Source: Bog-473 sp036502025 (GTDB lineage: Bacteria > Actinomycetota > Acidimicrobiia > Acidimicrobiales > RAAP-2). From it: a stretch of 64,000 nt of DNA. Location of the stretch: the NCBI GenBank assembly GCA_036502025.1, contig DASXZJ010000077.1, positions 32,876 to 96,875 on the forward strand. Direction: 5' to 3'. Made by a program: the position numbers and the translations under genes. Positions 44,042 through 52,330 of this stretch are shown piece by piece (within the stretch, counting starts at the first letter, position 1; each line of letters opens with the position of its first letter). The notes under the pieces are model-generated. The model was not told the DNA's origin. It searched no databases and saw only the letters and a list, made by a program, of their open reading frames with translations.

Positions 44042-46360
44042 ATGATGACGCGAGAGATGGGGTCACCCCCGGTCAGTGCCCGCACACACCGCGCCGCGCT
44101 GGGTCACCGCGCCCTGGACTCATCCCACCTGTGGCCGGTGATCGTTGTCATTGCCTCCGTCCTGGCTGGCAACGCCCTCTATCTCCTGCACATCTACAAC
44201 CCCGATCCCATCAACTTCCTCTCGGGGCTCGGCACTGTCACGCATCCGGGCGTCTTCGCCGGCTCAACGGCGGTTGACCCGAATATCGGTTTCACCGCCC
44301 AGGCGCTCGGCCATCTCTCGGCCGTCGACTGGCTCCACGGTCACGTCCCATGGTGGAACCCGTTCGAAGGGCTCGGCTCTCCATTGGCCGGAGAGATGCA
44401 GTCGGCGGCTTTCTTTCCGCCCACCCTGCTGCTCTATTTCTCGAACGGGCAGCTCTATGCGCACGGGCTGATTGAGATCATGGCTGGGCTCAGCACCTAC
44501 CTCCTCCTGCGCCGCCTCCACCTCGGCCCGGTCGCCGCCGTCGCTGGGGGTATCGCGTTTGCGCTCAACGGGACGTTCTCCTGGATGTCGCATGCGCCGG
44601 AGAACCCCGTCGCCTTCCTTCCGCTCTTGCTGCTGGGGATCGAATATGCCGCCGATGCCAGCCTGGCGAAGAGGCCCTGGGGTTGGCGCCTCCTCGCCCT
44701 CGCCGTGGCGCTGTCCCTGGTCGCCGGGTTCCCCGAGACCGCCTACGTGGACGGGTTGCTGGCCGCGGTGTGGCTGGTGGTCCGGGCCATCCAATTGCGA
44801 CCCAGGATCTGGCGGCGCTTCATCGGCAAAGTAGCGGCGGGCCTCGCGGTGGGCGGCCTACTGGCCGCACCGATCGTCGTCGCCTTCGTCGATTACCTGC
44901 CCGATGCCTTCGTCGGGCCGCACAATGGGACGTTCGGGGGCATCGACCTGCCCCACGCCGCGATCTCACAGATGCTCCTGCCTTACGTTTACGGGACCAT
45001 CAACGGCTTCTCGAGCCACGATCACACCGGCACCCTGACGTTCATCTGGGGGAACGTCGGCGGCTACCTCACCGGTTCCCTCCTCGTCCTCGCCCTCATC
45101 GGGTTCGTGGGACGTCGCCAGCGCGGGCTCCGGATCGCGCTGGGCGTCTGGAGCGTGTTCTCCCTCTGCCGGATCTTCGGGTTTGCCCCAATCGAGCACC
45201 TCAGCAATGTCATCCCGGGCATGACCGACGTCGCCTTCTACCGGTATTCGCTACCCAGCTTGGAGCTGGCCGTGGTCGTGCTCGCCGCGCTCGGGCTCGA
45301 CGACCTTGCTCATGGTGTCGTGCGGGTTCGCTGGACCGTGGTATCCGCGGTGGCGGCGCTCGCCGCCGTGGTCATAGCGGTGCTGGTGTCCGAGCACCTG
45401 CTGGGGCGGTTGGCCGGGGCCCCGAACTCCCGCGCCTGGGCCAACAGCTCTATCGCCTGGGCCTGCGTCGTCATCGTGGTGATCGCCCTGGCCGCCACGC
45501 TGCTCCGCGGCAGGGCCCTTGACGTCACCCTGTGCGGTCTCGTGGCGCTCGATACGCTCGCCATGTTCGTGATCCCCCAGCTGTCCGCGCCCCGGGCGGC
45601 CTCCATCGACACCGGCCCGGTCAGATACCTCCAGGCCCACCTCGGTACGAACCGCTTCTTCACGCTCGGGCCGTTGGCGCCCGACTATGGCTCCTACTTC
45701 GACGTCTCGTCCTTGGCGGTCAACGACCTTCCGATTCCGAAACTGTGGGCCGACGTCGTGCCGTTTCTCGACTCCAACTCGCCGGTCGCCGTCTTCAACG
45801 GGGTCCTGCGGCTCCATGCCTCCGGCCCTTCAGCGACACAGGAGTTCCTGTCGGACCTGGCGAGCTTCGAGCGCGCCGGCGTCAAGTACGTGATCGTCGG
45901 TGCGGGCATCGTCCTGCCACCATTGCCGTCCGGTACGCACCTCAGGCGCGTCTTCGTCGACGCTCACACGCAGATCTTCGAGCTGCCCGCACCCAACGCC
46001 TTGTTCACTGTCGTGGGCGGCGGATGCTCCATCAGCACCAGCGGCGTCGACACGGCCCGTGTGACCTGTCGTTCGCCGCACACGCTCGTTCGGCGGGAGC
46101 TCTACATGGGGGGATGGAGCGCCGAGGTCAACGGCGTGAGCCGACCGGTGACCGCGTACTCGGGCGCGTTCCAGAAGGTCTCGGTGCCGGCCGGCACGTC
46201 CACGGTCGTCTTCAACTTCACGCCCCCCCATGCCGACCTGGCGTGGCTCGGCTCCCTGGTCGGCGTCTGCGCCATGGCCGGTCCCTCCCTGCTGCGCCAT
46301 CGCAGACGGCGGGGAAGACGGCGCGCCGTCAATCCGGTCGGAGGTCACTCATCGGTGTGA
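44042..46360 (+). CDS. YfhO-like polytopic membrane protein
   Basis: 772 residues with about twelve membrane helices, an N-terminal extracytoplasmic loop (VPWWNPFEGLGSPLAGEMQSA, the pattern shared by YfhO-type proteins), a central helix bundle and a ~250-residue C-terminal extracytoplasmic domain before a final helix and basic tail (RHRRRRGRRRA). YfhO in Firmicutes glycosylates lipoteichoic acid using undecaprenyl-phosphate sugars. By analogy this may be a GT-C transferase of the surface glycan made by the adjacent clusters; no catalytic residue can be assigned. Start ATG 44042 or 44045. Divergent from the sulfotransferase-GT2 gene. Confidence 0.82.
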   Translation: MMTREMGSPPVSARTHRAALGHRALDSSHLWPVIVVIASVLAGNALYLLHIYNPDPINFLSGLGTVTHPGVFAGSTAVDPNIGFTAQALGHLSAVDWLHGHVPWWNPFEGLGSPLAGEMQSAAFFPPTLLLYFSNGQLYAHGLIEIMAGLSTYLLLRRLHLGPVAAVAGGIAFALNGTFSWMSHAPENPVAFLPLLLLGIEYAADASLAKRPWGWRLLALAVALSLVAGFPETAYVDGLLAAVWLVVRAIQLRPRIWRRFIGKVAAGLAVGGLLAAPIVVAFVDYLPDAFVGPHNGTFGGIDLPHAAISQMLLPYVYGTINGFSSHDHTGTLTFIWGNVGGYLTGSLLVLALIGFVGRRQRGLRIALGVWSVFSLCRIFGFAPIEHLSNVIPGMTDVAFYRYSLPSLELAVVVLAALGLDDLAHGVVRVRWTVVSAVAALAAVVIAVLVSEHLLGRLAGAPNSRAWANSSIAWACVVIVVIALAATLLRGRALDVTLCGLVALDTLAMFVIPQLSAPRAASIDTGPVRYLQAHLGTNRFFTLGPLAPDYGSYFDVSSLAVNDLPIPKLWADVVPFLDSNSPVAVFNGVLRLHASGPSATQEFLSDLASFERAGVKYVIVGAGIVLPPLPSGTHLRRVFVDAHTQIFELPAPNALFTVVGGGCSISTSGVDTARVTCRSPHTLVRRELYMGGWSAEVNGVSRPVTAYSGAFQKVSVPAGTSTVVFNFTPPHADLAWLGSLVGVCAMAGPSLLRHRRRRGRRRAVNPVGGHSSV

Positions 46361-46380
46361 AGATGGCGACCAGGGTGGCG

Positions 46381-47313
46381 TCAGGCGCCGTCGCCGATCG
46401 ACGCCACCATTCCGTCGAGGATGTCGGACTCCGAGACCAGGCATTCGGCCACGTCGAACCGCACCATGATCTGGCGGAGCACCAAGGCGCCGCCGACGAT
46501 GACGTCCTGGCGACCGTCGAGCATGCCGGCCCGTACCGCCCTGGCGGCGATCGTCTCGGTGGCCAGCGTGTCGGTCCAACGGATCACCGTGTCCCGCGTC
46601 AGGATGGCGTGGTGCACCTGGTCGCGTGAGTACTCGACCAGGCCCAGCTCGAGCGCGGCCAGCGTCGACACCGTCCCGGCCAGCCCGATCAGTCGGCTCT
46701 GCGGGCGCAGGGCCTCGAGGCCCGGGATGGCGAGCACCGCCCGGTCGAGCTCGGCCCCGATTTCGCCCACGGCCTCGGCCAGTTCAGTCGGCCGGGGCGG
46801 GTCACTGCGCAGGTAGCGCTCGGACAAGCGCACGCACCCGAGGTCGAGCGACACGGTGCGCAGGTCACTGTCCCTCTCCATGACCAGTTCGGTTGATCCA
46901 CCACCGATGTCGACCACGACGCTGTCGCCGCCCCCGGGCGCCAGCCCGGCCGTGGCGCCGGCGTAGGAGAGGCGGCCCTCTTCATCGCCGGACAGCAGCT
47001 CGGCCTCGGTGCCGATGACGTCGGCGGCGGCCCGGAGGAAGGCGTCGCCGTTGGTCGCATCCCGGACCGCCGACGTGGCGACCAACCGGGCCCGGACCAC
47101 TCCTTCGGCGTCCATGAGGGACCGGTACTCCGAGAGCACCGCTACCGTGCGCGCCATGGCCTCCGGATCCAGTTGATGGGTGGCGTCCACCCCCTTCCCG
47201 AGGCGGGTGATGCGCATGCGGCGCACCCGAACCTCGCCATCGGCGTCGACAATGAGGAGGCGGGTCGAATTGGTACCGCAGTCGACGGCGGCCGCCACCC
47301 CGGACGCTCTCAT
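46381..47313 (-). CDS. ppx: Exopolyphosphatase/pppGpp phosphohydrolase
   Basis: 310 residues of the Ppx/GppA ASKHA family. Phosphate-1 loop AAVDCGTNSTRLLIVD is near 8-23 and phosphate-2 loop VVDIGGGSTELVME near 136-149. It hydrolyses polyphosphate or converts pppGpp to ppGpp. About 310 residues is the short actinobacterial form (compare Rv1026), lacking the C-terminal HD-like domains of E. coli Ppx. ATG 47311-47313 overlaps the DUF501 stop as ATGA. Last gene of the eno-ftsB-DUF501-ppx string. Confidence 0.94.
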   Translation of the reverse strand: MRASGVAAAVDCGTNSTRLLIVDADGEVRVRRMRITRLGKGVDATHQLDPEAMARTVAVLSEYRSLMDAEGVVRARLVATSAVRDATNGDAFLRAAADVIGTEAELLSGDEEGRLSYAGATAGLAPGGGDSVVVDIGGGSTELVMERDSDLRTVSLDLGCVRLSERYLRSDPPRPTELAEAVGEIGAELDRAVLAIPGLEALRPQSRLIGLAGTVSTLAALELGLVEYSRDQVHHAILTRDTVIRWTDTLATETIAARAVRAGMLDGRQDVIVGGALVLRQIMVRFDVAECLVSESDILDGMVASIGDGA

Positions 47314-47795
47314 GGCCTGGTCAGTCCGAGCCGCTCGGCCGCCCAGGTCCCGACCGGATCGTCTCCGCCGGCCAGCCACCAGGCCACGTGGGCATGGAGG
47401 CACTTGACCCCCTGCCGCGTCCCGCCGACGCCCCCGCTCGGCCGCGGGCCGTCCCAGTCGGGGGAGAGCAGCGCATCGCGCTCACGGGCGTAGCGTGCGT
47501 GCGCGTCTGCCAGCTCGGCGGCGTCGACCGAGGCTTCCGCTTCCTTGACGCCCCCTTCGGCCTCCAACGTTCCCACCCGCGCCCGGATCTCCGGGTCGAT
47601 CAACCAGTACCTGGTGGGCATCGGCGTCCCGTCCCCCAGCAGGGGATCGTTGGCGATCACGACCGGCTGACCGTCAGCCGCGCTCACCGCCACGACGAAC
47701 CTCCCGGCCGGGCGGCGACCCAGGCGCTCGGTCACCGTGGCCACGTCGGCTGGCGAGGGGGCGGTGGCTTCCGGCGAGCCCGAGCCGGCGCTCAA
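47310..47795 (-). CDS. DUF501 protein
   Basis: 161 residues. DUF501 proteins follow the ftsB-like gene and precede ppx across actinobacteria (compare Rv1025), and this one does too. Recognisable segments include VTERLGRRPAGRFVVAV, GTPMPTRYWLIDPEI and the C-terminal GVKCLHAHVAWWLAGGDDPVG, with one Cys and two His in CLHAH. TTG 47793-47795 overlaps the previous TGA (TTGA); GTG codons about 20 residues in could be the true start. Function unknown. Confidence 0.88.
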   Translation of the reverse strand: MSAGSGSPEATAPSPADVATVTERLGRRPAGRFVVAVSAADGQPVVIANDPLLGDGTPMPTRYWLIDPEIRARVGTLEAEGGVKEAEASVDAAELADAHARYARERDALLSPDWDGPRPSGGVGGTRQGVKCLHAHVAWWLAGGDDPVGTWAAERLGLTRP

Positions 47796-48292
47796 CGCCA
47801 GAATTCGAGGGCGTGCAGCATCCGGGCCAGCGTGCCCTCCGAGTGGGTGTCCGACTGGGCCGCCGGGTTCGGCTGCGTGGTCGCGGTGGAGGTCGATGGT
47901 CCCACCGGTCCGTTGGCATCGGGGTCGCCGCCGCCGAGCGATCCGGTGGAGTTGGCGCCCGAGGGCGGCAGGACCTCGAACGCCTGCTGCCCCGGCGTCA
48001 CCAGCTGGTACTGCTCCCGGGCGATGCGATCGATCTCGGCCTGGTTGGTCAGGTTCTTCCGTTCCTGGGCCAGGGCGGCGTCCTGTTGCCCGAGCTGGTG
48101 CAATTGGGTGCTGGCGCTGGCCAGGCTGGAACGCTGGTGGTACAGCGCGCTGGCGGGGAACCATGCCCCCAGGATGGCGGCGGACACCACGGCGGCGCCG
48201 ATCAGCCACAGGCGCGACCGGGCGACGTTGCGAGTCCGTCGGCGCTCGGTGCGTGTCGCCGCGGCCTTCACGCGACGCTTAGTGGCCGGCAT
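47792..48292 (-). CDS. FtsB/DivIC-like septum formation initiator
   Basis: 166 residues. A basic cytoplasmic N-terminus (PATKRRVKAAATRTERRRTR) leads to a membrane helix (~29-50), a coiled coil (RSSLASASTQLHQLGQQDAAL) and the FtsB motif EIDRIAREQYQLVTPGQQAF. These features define FtsB/DivIC proteins that bridge FtsL and FtsQ at the divisome. The low-complexity tail (GGGDPDANGPVGPSTSTATT) is extra. Eno overlaps its start by 14 bases; the DUF501 TTG start overlaps its stop. Confidence 0.9.
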   Translation of the reverse strand: MPATKRRVKAAATRTERRRTRNVARSRLWLIGAAVVSAAILGAWFPASALYHQRSSLASASTQLHQLGQQDAALAQERKNLTNQAEIDRIAREQYQLVTPGQQAFEVLPPSGANSTGSLGGGDPDANGPVGPSTSTATTQPNPAAQSDTHSEGTLARMLHALEFWR

Positions 48293-49580
48293 CTGCACCA
48301 CCGCGCTGCCCGGCCAGGGCGGCCCGCCCCGGGAAAGTGGCCGACTGCCCCAGGTCCTCTTCAATCCGGAGCAGTTGGTTGTACTTGGCCACCCGATCGG
48401 ACCGGGCCGGCGCGCCGGTCTTGATCTGCCCGGCGTTCACCGCCACCGCGAGGTCGGCGATCGTGGTGTCCTCGGTCTCACCGGACCGGTGCGAGATCAC
48501 CGATCGGTACGACCATCGGTCGGCCAGACTCACCGTCTCCAGCGTCTCGGTGAGGGTGCCGATCTGGTTGAGCTTCACCAGGACGGCGTTGGCCACCCCC
48601 TCGCGGATGCCCCTCTCCAGCAGCGTCACGTTGGTGACGAACACGTCGTCGCCCACCAGCTGGACCCGGTTGCCCAGGACCTTGGTCAGGGTAGCCCAGC
48701 CGTCCCAGTCCTCCTCGGCCATCCCGTCCTCAATCGACACGATGGGGAACCGATCGGCCAGGTCGACCCAGTAGTCGACCAGCTCGGCCGAACTGAGCGT
48801 TCGGCCCTCCCCGGTCAGCACGTAGGAGCCGTCCTTCCAGAGTTCACTCGTGGCCGGGTCCATGGCCAGCGCGATGTCGTCACCGGGTACCCGCCCTGCC
48901 CGCTCGATGGCTTCCATCAGGAACGTCAGCGCGTCCTCGTTGGCCGGCAGGTCGGGTGCGAATCCCCCTTCGTCGCCCACCGCGGTGGACATGCCCCGCT
49001 CGGCCAGCATGGTCCGGAGGGCGTGATAGGTCTCGGTCCCCCACGTCAGCGCCTCGCTGAAGGATGCCGCGCCGACCGGCATCAACATGAACTCCTGGAA
49101 ATCGATCGAGTTGTTGGCATGGGCGCCACCGTTGACGACGTTGAGCATCGGCACGGGCAGTGCGTGCGCGTTGGTGCCACCGATGGAGCGGTAGAGAGGG
49201 AGACCCAATTCGTCGGCCACCGCCTTGGCGTTGGCCAGCGACACCGCGAGCATGGCGTTGGCGCCCAGACGGCCCTTGTCCGGGGTTCCGTCCAGATCGA
49301 TGAGAGAGAAGTCGACCGCGCGTTGGTCCAGCGCATCCAACCCTTCCAACGCGTCGGAGATCTCGCCGTTCACGTGGCCCACGGCCCCGAGAACACCCTT
49401 GCCGGCCAGCCGGGAACCGCCGTCGCGCCGCTCGACCGCTTCGTGAGCCCCGGTCGATGCCCCCGATGGTGCGATGGCCCGTCCACGCGCACCTGTTTCC
49501 AGCAGTACCTCTGCTTCAACAGTCGGATTGCCGCGGGAGTCGAGGACTTCCCGTCCGATCACGTGCTCAATGGCGCTCAC
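48279..49580 (-). CDS. eno: Enolase
   Basis: Glycolytic 2-phosphoglycerate dehydratase, 433 residues as usual. Motifs: REVLDSRGNPTVEAEV, PSGASTGAHEA, GGAHANNSIDFQEFM, metal ligands within AMDPATSE, SIEDGMAEEDW and VGDDVFVTN, KLNQIGTLTET and ISHRSGETEDTTIADLAV. GTG 49578-49580 is preceded by GGGAGAG. The C-terminus (GRAALAGQRGGADAGH) is normal for actinobacteria. It lies 107 bases from mazG, probably with its own promoter, and leads the eno-ftsB-DUF501-ppx string. Confidence 0.98.
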   Translation of the reverse strand: MSAIEHVIGREVLDSRGNPTVEAEVLLETGARGRAIAPSGASTGAHEAVERRDGGSRLAGKGVLGAVGHVNGEISDALEGLDALDQRAVDFSLIDLDGTPDKGRLGANAMLAVSLANAKAVADELGLPLYRSIGGTNAHALPVPMLNVVNGGAHANNSIDFQEFMLMPVGAASFSEALTWGTETYHALRTMLAERGMSTAVGDEGGFAPDLPANEDALTFLMEAIERAGRVPGDDIALAMDPATSELWKDGSYVLTGEGRTLSSAELVDYWVDLADRFPIVSIEDGMAEEDWDGWATLTKVLGNRVQLVGDDVFVTNVTLLERGIREGVANAVLVKLNQIGTLTETLETVSLADRWSYRSVISHRSGETEDTTIADLAVAVNAGQIKTGAPARSDRVAKYNQLLRIEEDLGQSATFPGRAALAGQRGGADAGH

Positions 49581-49687
49581 AACGTCTCTCCCTCAGCGTC
49601 GGCCCTGGTGGGACGCCGAGGAACAAGACTAGTTGGTGGGTTACGCGGGTTTGCGGACGCCCTGGGTCACGGCCGTGGAGCGATCGG

Positions 49688-51142
49688 TCAGTCGTCCGCG
49701 GCGGTGGCGGTGGCGGTGGCGGCCGATTCTTGGGCCACGATGGACGCCCCGAAGCTCAGCGCCGTGGTGCGCAGTGCGTGCTCGGGGTCGACTCCGAGCT
49801 GCCGGCAGACGTTGGCCACCTCGAAGAGCAATTGTCCCATCAGGTCCTCGAGTTCGGCCGAGTCCGAAGCGAGTGGCTCGTCAGAGGCGCCGGCGCGCTC
49901 GTCACCGCCCGGAGGCAGGCGCGCCACCAGGGAGGCCAAGAGCGGCGCCGCCGTGTCGTCGAGCTCGCCTACCGGCAGGCCAACCGAGAGTGCCTTGCGT
50001 TGCAGCTTGGTGGAGAGCAGCAGCGACGGGAGGCTCTTGGGGATGCCCTCGGTGACGCTGGAGCGGCCCTTCTCGAGCTTCTTGATCTCCTCCCAGTTGG
50101 CCACCACCTGCTCGGGCGTCTCCGCGCTCACTTCCCCGAATACGTGGGGATGCCGGTGCACCAGCTTGTCGTGCACGCCGCGGACGACGCTGGCCAGGTC
50201 GAACCGTCCCTCCTCCTGGGCCAGGCAGGCGTGGAAGACGATTTGGAAGAGCAGATCACCCAGTTCCTCGGACAGGTGCTCGAAGGAGTCATCGACCGCC
50301 AGGGCGTCGAGCGCATCGATGGCGTCGAGGACCTCGTACGACTCCTCGAGCAGGTGGGGCATGAGCGAGGCGTGGCTCTGAGCCCGGTCCCAGGGACAGC
50401 GCGCCCGCAGGGTGGCCACCAGCTGTTGCAGTCGGACCATCTCACCACCCACGTCGGCCCGGGCGGCCGCGCCGGGGACGTAGACCGAGGTCAGGTGGTC
50501 CGGCGCGACGGTCCGGTCCAACTCCCACCAGTTGACCCGCCGGACCTGCTCGTCGTCGAGGCCGAGGTGATGGAGCAGGATCGCGTCGGGGGGATCGACG
50601 TCGTCGGCCGCCACCGAGAGCTTGATGTCCGAGAGCACCGCCTGCGACCAGCACTGGGCCACCAGGAACGGCCCCGTTTCGCCTCGGGAACCCGACGCGA
50701 AGCTCGCCGCGTCGACCAGGCGCACCTCCTCGCGCAGCGGGTCGATGCCGAGCCGCCCCCAGGCCAGGTCGAGGAAGGAGAGGGCGGGCACGATGTCCAG
50801 CTCGACCCTGGCGTCCTCCCGCAGGAGCTCGACGGTGCGCTCGGCGACCAGCGGTGAGCCCGGGACGGCATAGACGATCGGCACCGGGGCGTGCTCGATG
50901 GCCGCGCCGACCACCACTTCGACGATGGCCCGGTAGACCTCCTCGAAGGTGCCCGCCGTTTCATAAAGGTGGTCCAGCGATTCGACGCCGACCAGCGAGG
51001 CGGCCGCCGGATGGCGCGCCGTCCGCAGGAACGCCCGGGGCGCGCCCGCCATCAGGGCCACGACCTGACCGGTCAGGTACGAGGGGCCGGCCGGTCCGAG
51101 GCCCAGGGCGGTGACGCGGGGGCGGCCGGCGTCCCCTCCCAC
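49688..51142 (-). CDS. mazG: Methylase-MazG nucleotide pyrophosphohydrolase fusion
   Basis: 484 residues. The N-terminal half is a tetrapyrrole-methylase-like domain (ALGLGPAGPSYLTG, YAVPGSPLVAERTVELL), as in Bacillus YabN. The C-terminal half is MazG: RLQQLVATLRARCPWDRAQSHASL, then LLEESYEVLDAID and LSEELGDLLFQIVFHACLA, which carry the ExxE and ExxD metal-binding residues. A second, weaker MazG-like repeat ends the protein. It hydrolyses non-canonical NTPs. GTG 51140-51142 begins three bases after the SurA-like gene stop. In actinobacteria mazG sits between mfd and eno, as here. Confidence 0.93.
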   Translation of the reverse strand: MGGDAGRPRVTALGLGPAGPSYLTGQVVALMAGAPRAFLRTARHPAAASLVGVESLDHLYETAGTFEEVYRAIVEVVVGAAIEHAPVPIVYAVPGSPLVAERTVELLREDARVELDIVPALSFLDLAWGRLGIDPLREEVRLVDAASFASGSRGETGPFLVAQCWSQAVLSDIKLSVAADDVDPPDAILLHHLGLDDEQVRRVNWWELDRTVAPDHLTSVYVPGAAARADVGGEMVRLQQLVATLRARCPWDRAQSHASLMPHLLEESYEVLDAIDALDALAVDDSFEHLSEELGDLLFQIVFHACLAQEEGRFDLASVVRGVHDKLVHRHPHVFGEVSAETPEQVVANWEEIKKLEKGRSSVTEGIPKSLPSLLLSTKLQRKALSVGLPVGELDDTAAPLLASLVARLPPGGDERAGASDEPLASDSAELEDLMGQLLFEVANVCRQLGVDPEHALRTTALSFGASIVAQESAATATATAADD

Positions 51143-51145
51143 GAG

Positions 51146-52318
51146 CTAGCCCGCCTGGCCGGTGGCCGGAGTCGTTCCGCTCGGTGTGGTGGTGGCCGCC
51201 GACGGGGCCGCGGTGCCGGGGGCGTTGGCGGCCGAGTTGAGCACCTCATCGACCGGCGGCGCGACGGGCGGGATGGTCTGGGCCGTCTTGGGAGTCCATG
51301 TCCCATACCGCGGGTCGACGCGGACGCTCGCCTTTCCCTCGGCGGCCTCAATCACCTTCTGGGCCGTCGCGGAGCCGGCGCTCTGCACGGCGCCCTGCAC
51401 CTCGCTCTTGGCGGTGGCGAAGGGTGTCGGGGTGCGGGCGGTGATCTCCACCAGCAGGTACGAGCCGTTGTAGCTGATCGGCGCCGAGACGGTGTTCAGG
51501 GGAAGTGACTGCAGATTCGAGCCGGTCGGCAGTTGCTGGGTGATCCCGTAGAGGATGTCGCAGCCCTGGGGCCCGCCACCCGAGACCTGCGAGGCGATCT
51601 GGGAGAAGGGCGTCGTGGCCGTTACCTTGGCCGCCGCGGCCTGGGCGTCGGCGGCCGACGAGTAGCCGGCCACCGTGAAGCAGGTGGTGTCGAACAGGGA
51701 GCGGTGCGCCGCGAAGTACCTCTCGAGTCCCGCCGTGGAGGAGCCGACCCCGGCCTCTGTCTCCTCCAGGACGCTGACGGTGGCGTCGAAGCGCACTTCT
51801 TGCTCGATGAACGATGACGGCATGCTGGCCAGGACTTGGTTGCCGGTCAGCGGGGCCGCCGCGCTCGCCGCGCAGGCGTACTGCGAACCTGAGACGTCCT
51901 GCATGATCGCGGTGATCTGGCTGACCAGCTGGGTGTGCGCCGTGGTGAGATCCTGCTTCGTCACGACGAGGTGTCGCTTCGCGGCCAGCCCGAACACCAC
52001 CTGGTGCCCGATGACGGTGTCGAGATAGGCCGCGGTGAACGCCGTGGTGGCGACCCTGTGGGTTCCGCCGCTCGAGTCGGGCGCTACGCCGTTGATCGGT
52101 GGCAACCCCGACTCCCCGTCGGTCGCCACCACCTCCTCCGCGTTGAGGAAGCAGCCGTAGACACCTCCGTGGCTGTTGGCGATGGCGCTCACATCGGCAT
52201 TCAACTGTGGCTGGGTAATGGTGACGCCGTTGACGACCGCGGCGTTGCTCGGCACGGCGAAGGCCGCCCAGGCCACGCCACCGGCCAAAAGCACGAGGAG
52301 GAACAGGAACCGTTTCAC
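51146..52318 (-). CDS. SurA/parvulin-like secreted foldase
   Basis: 390 residues. A signal peptide (KRFLFLLVLLAGGVAWAAFAVP) is followed by a SurA-N-like helical region (VNGVTITQPQLNADVSAIA) and a region resembling a PPIC/parvulin fold (FTVAGYSSAADAQAAAAKV, SQVSGGGPQGCDILYGI). A helical segment and a Pro/Thr/Ala-rich tail end the protein. Four cysteines could form disulfides. The position between mfd and mazG is that of lpqU in M. tuberculosis, but the protein is different. The start GTG 52318 is ten bases from a TAGCAT box that contains the mfd stop codon. Confidence 0.8.
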   Translation of the reverse strand: MKRFLFLLVLLAGGVAWAAFAVPSNAAVVNGVTITQPQLNADVSAIANSHGGVYGCFLNAEEVVATDGESGLPPINGVAPDSSGGTHRVATTAFTAAYLDTVIGHQVVFGLAAKRHLVVTKQDLTTAHTQLVSQITAIMQDVSGSQYACAASAAAPLTGNQVLASMPSSFIEQEVRFDATVSVLEETEAGVGSSTAGLERYFAAHRSLFDTTCFTVAGYSSAADAQAAAAKVTATTPFSQIASQVSGGGPQGCDILYGITQQLPTGSNLQSLPLNTVSAPISYNGSYLLVEITARTPTPFATAKSEVQGAVQSAGSATAQKVIEAAEGKASVRVDPRYGTWTPKTAQTIPPVAPPVDEVLNSAANAPGTAAPSAATTTPSGTTPATGQAG

Positions 52319-52330
52319 GCGCCGCGCATG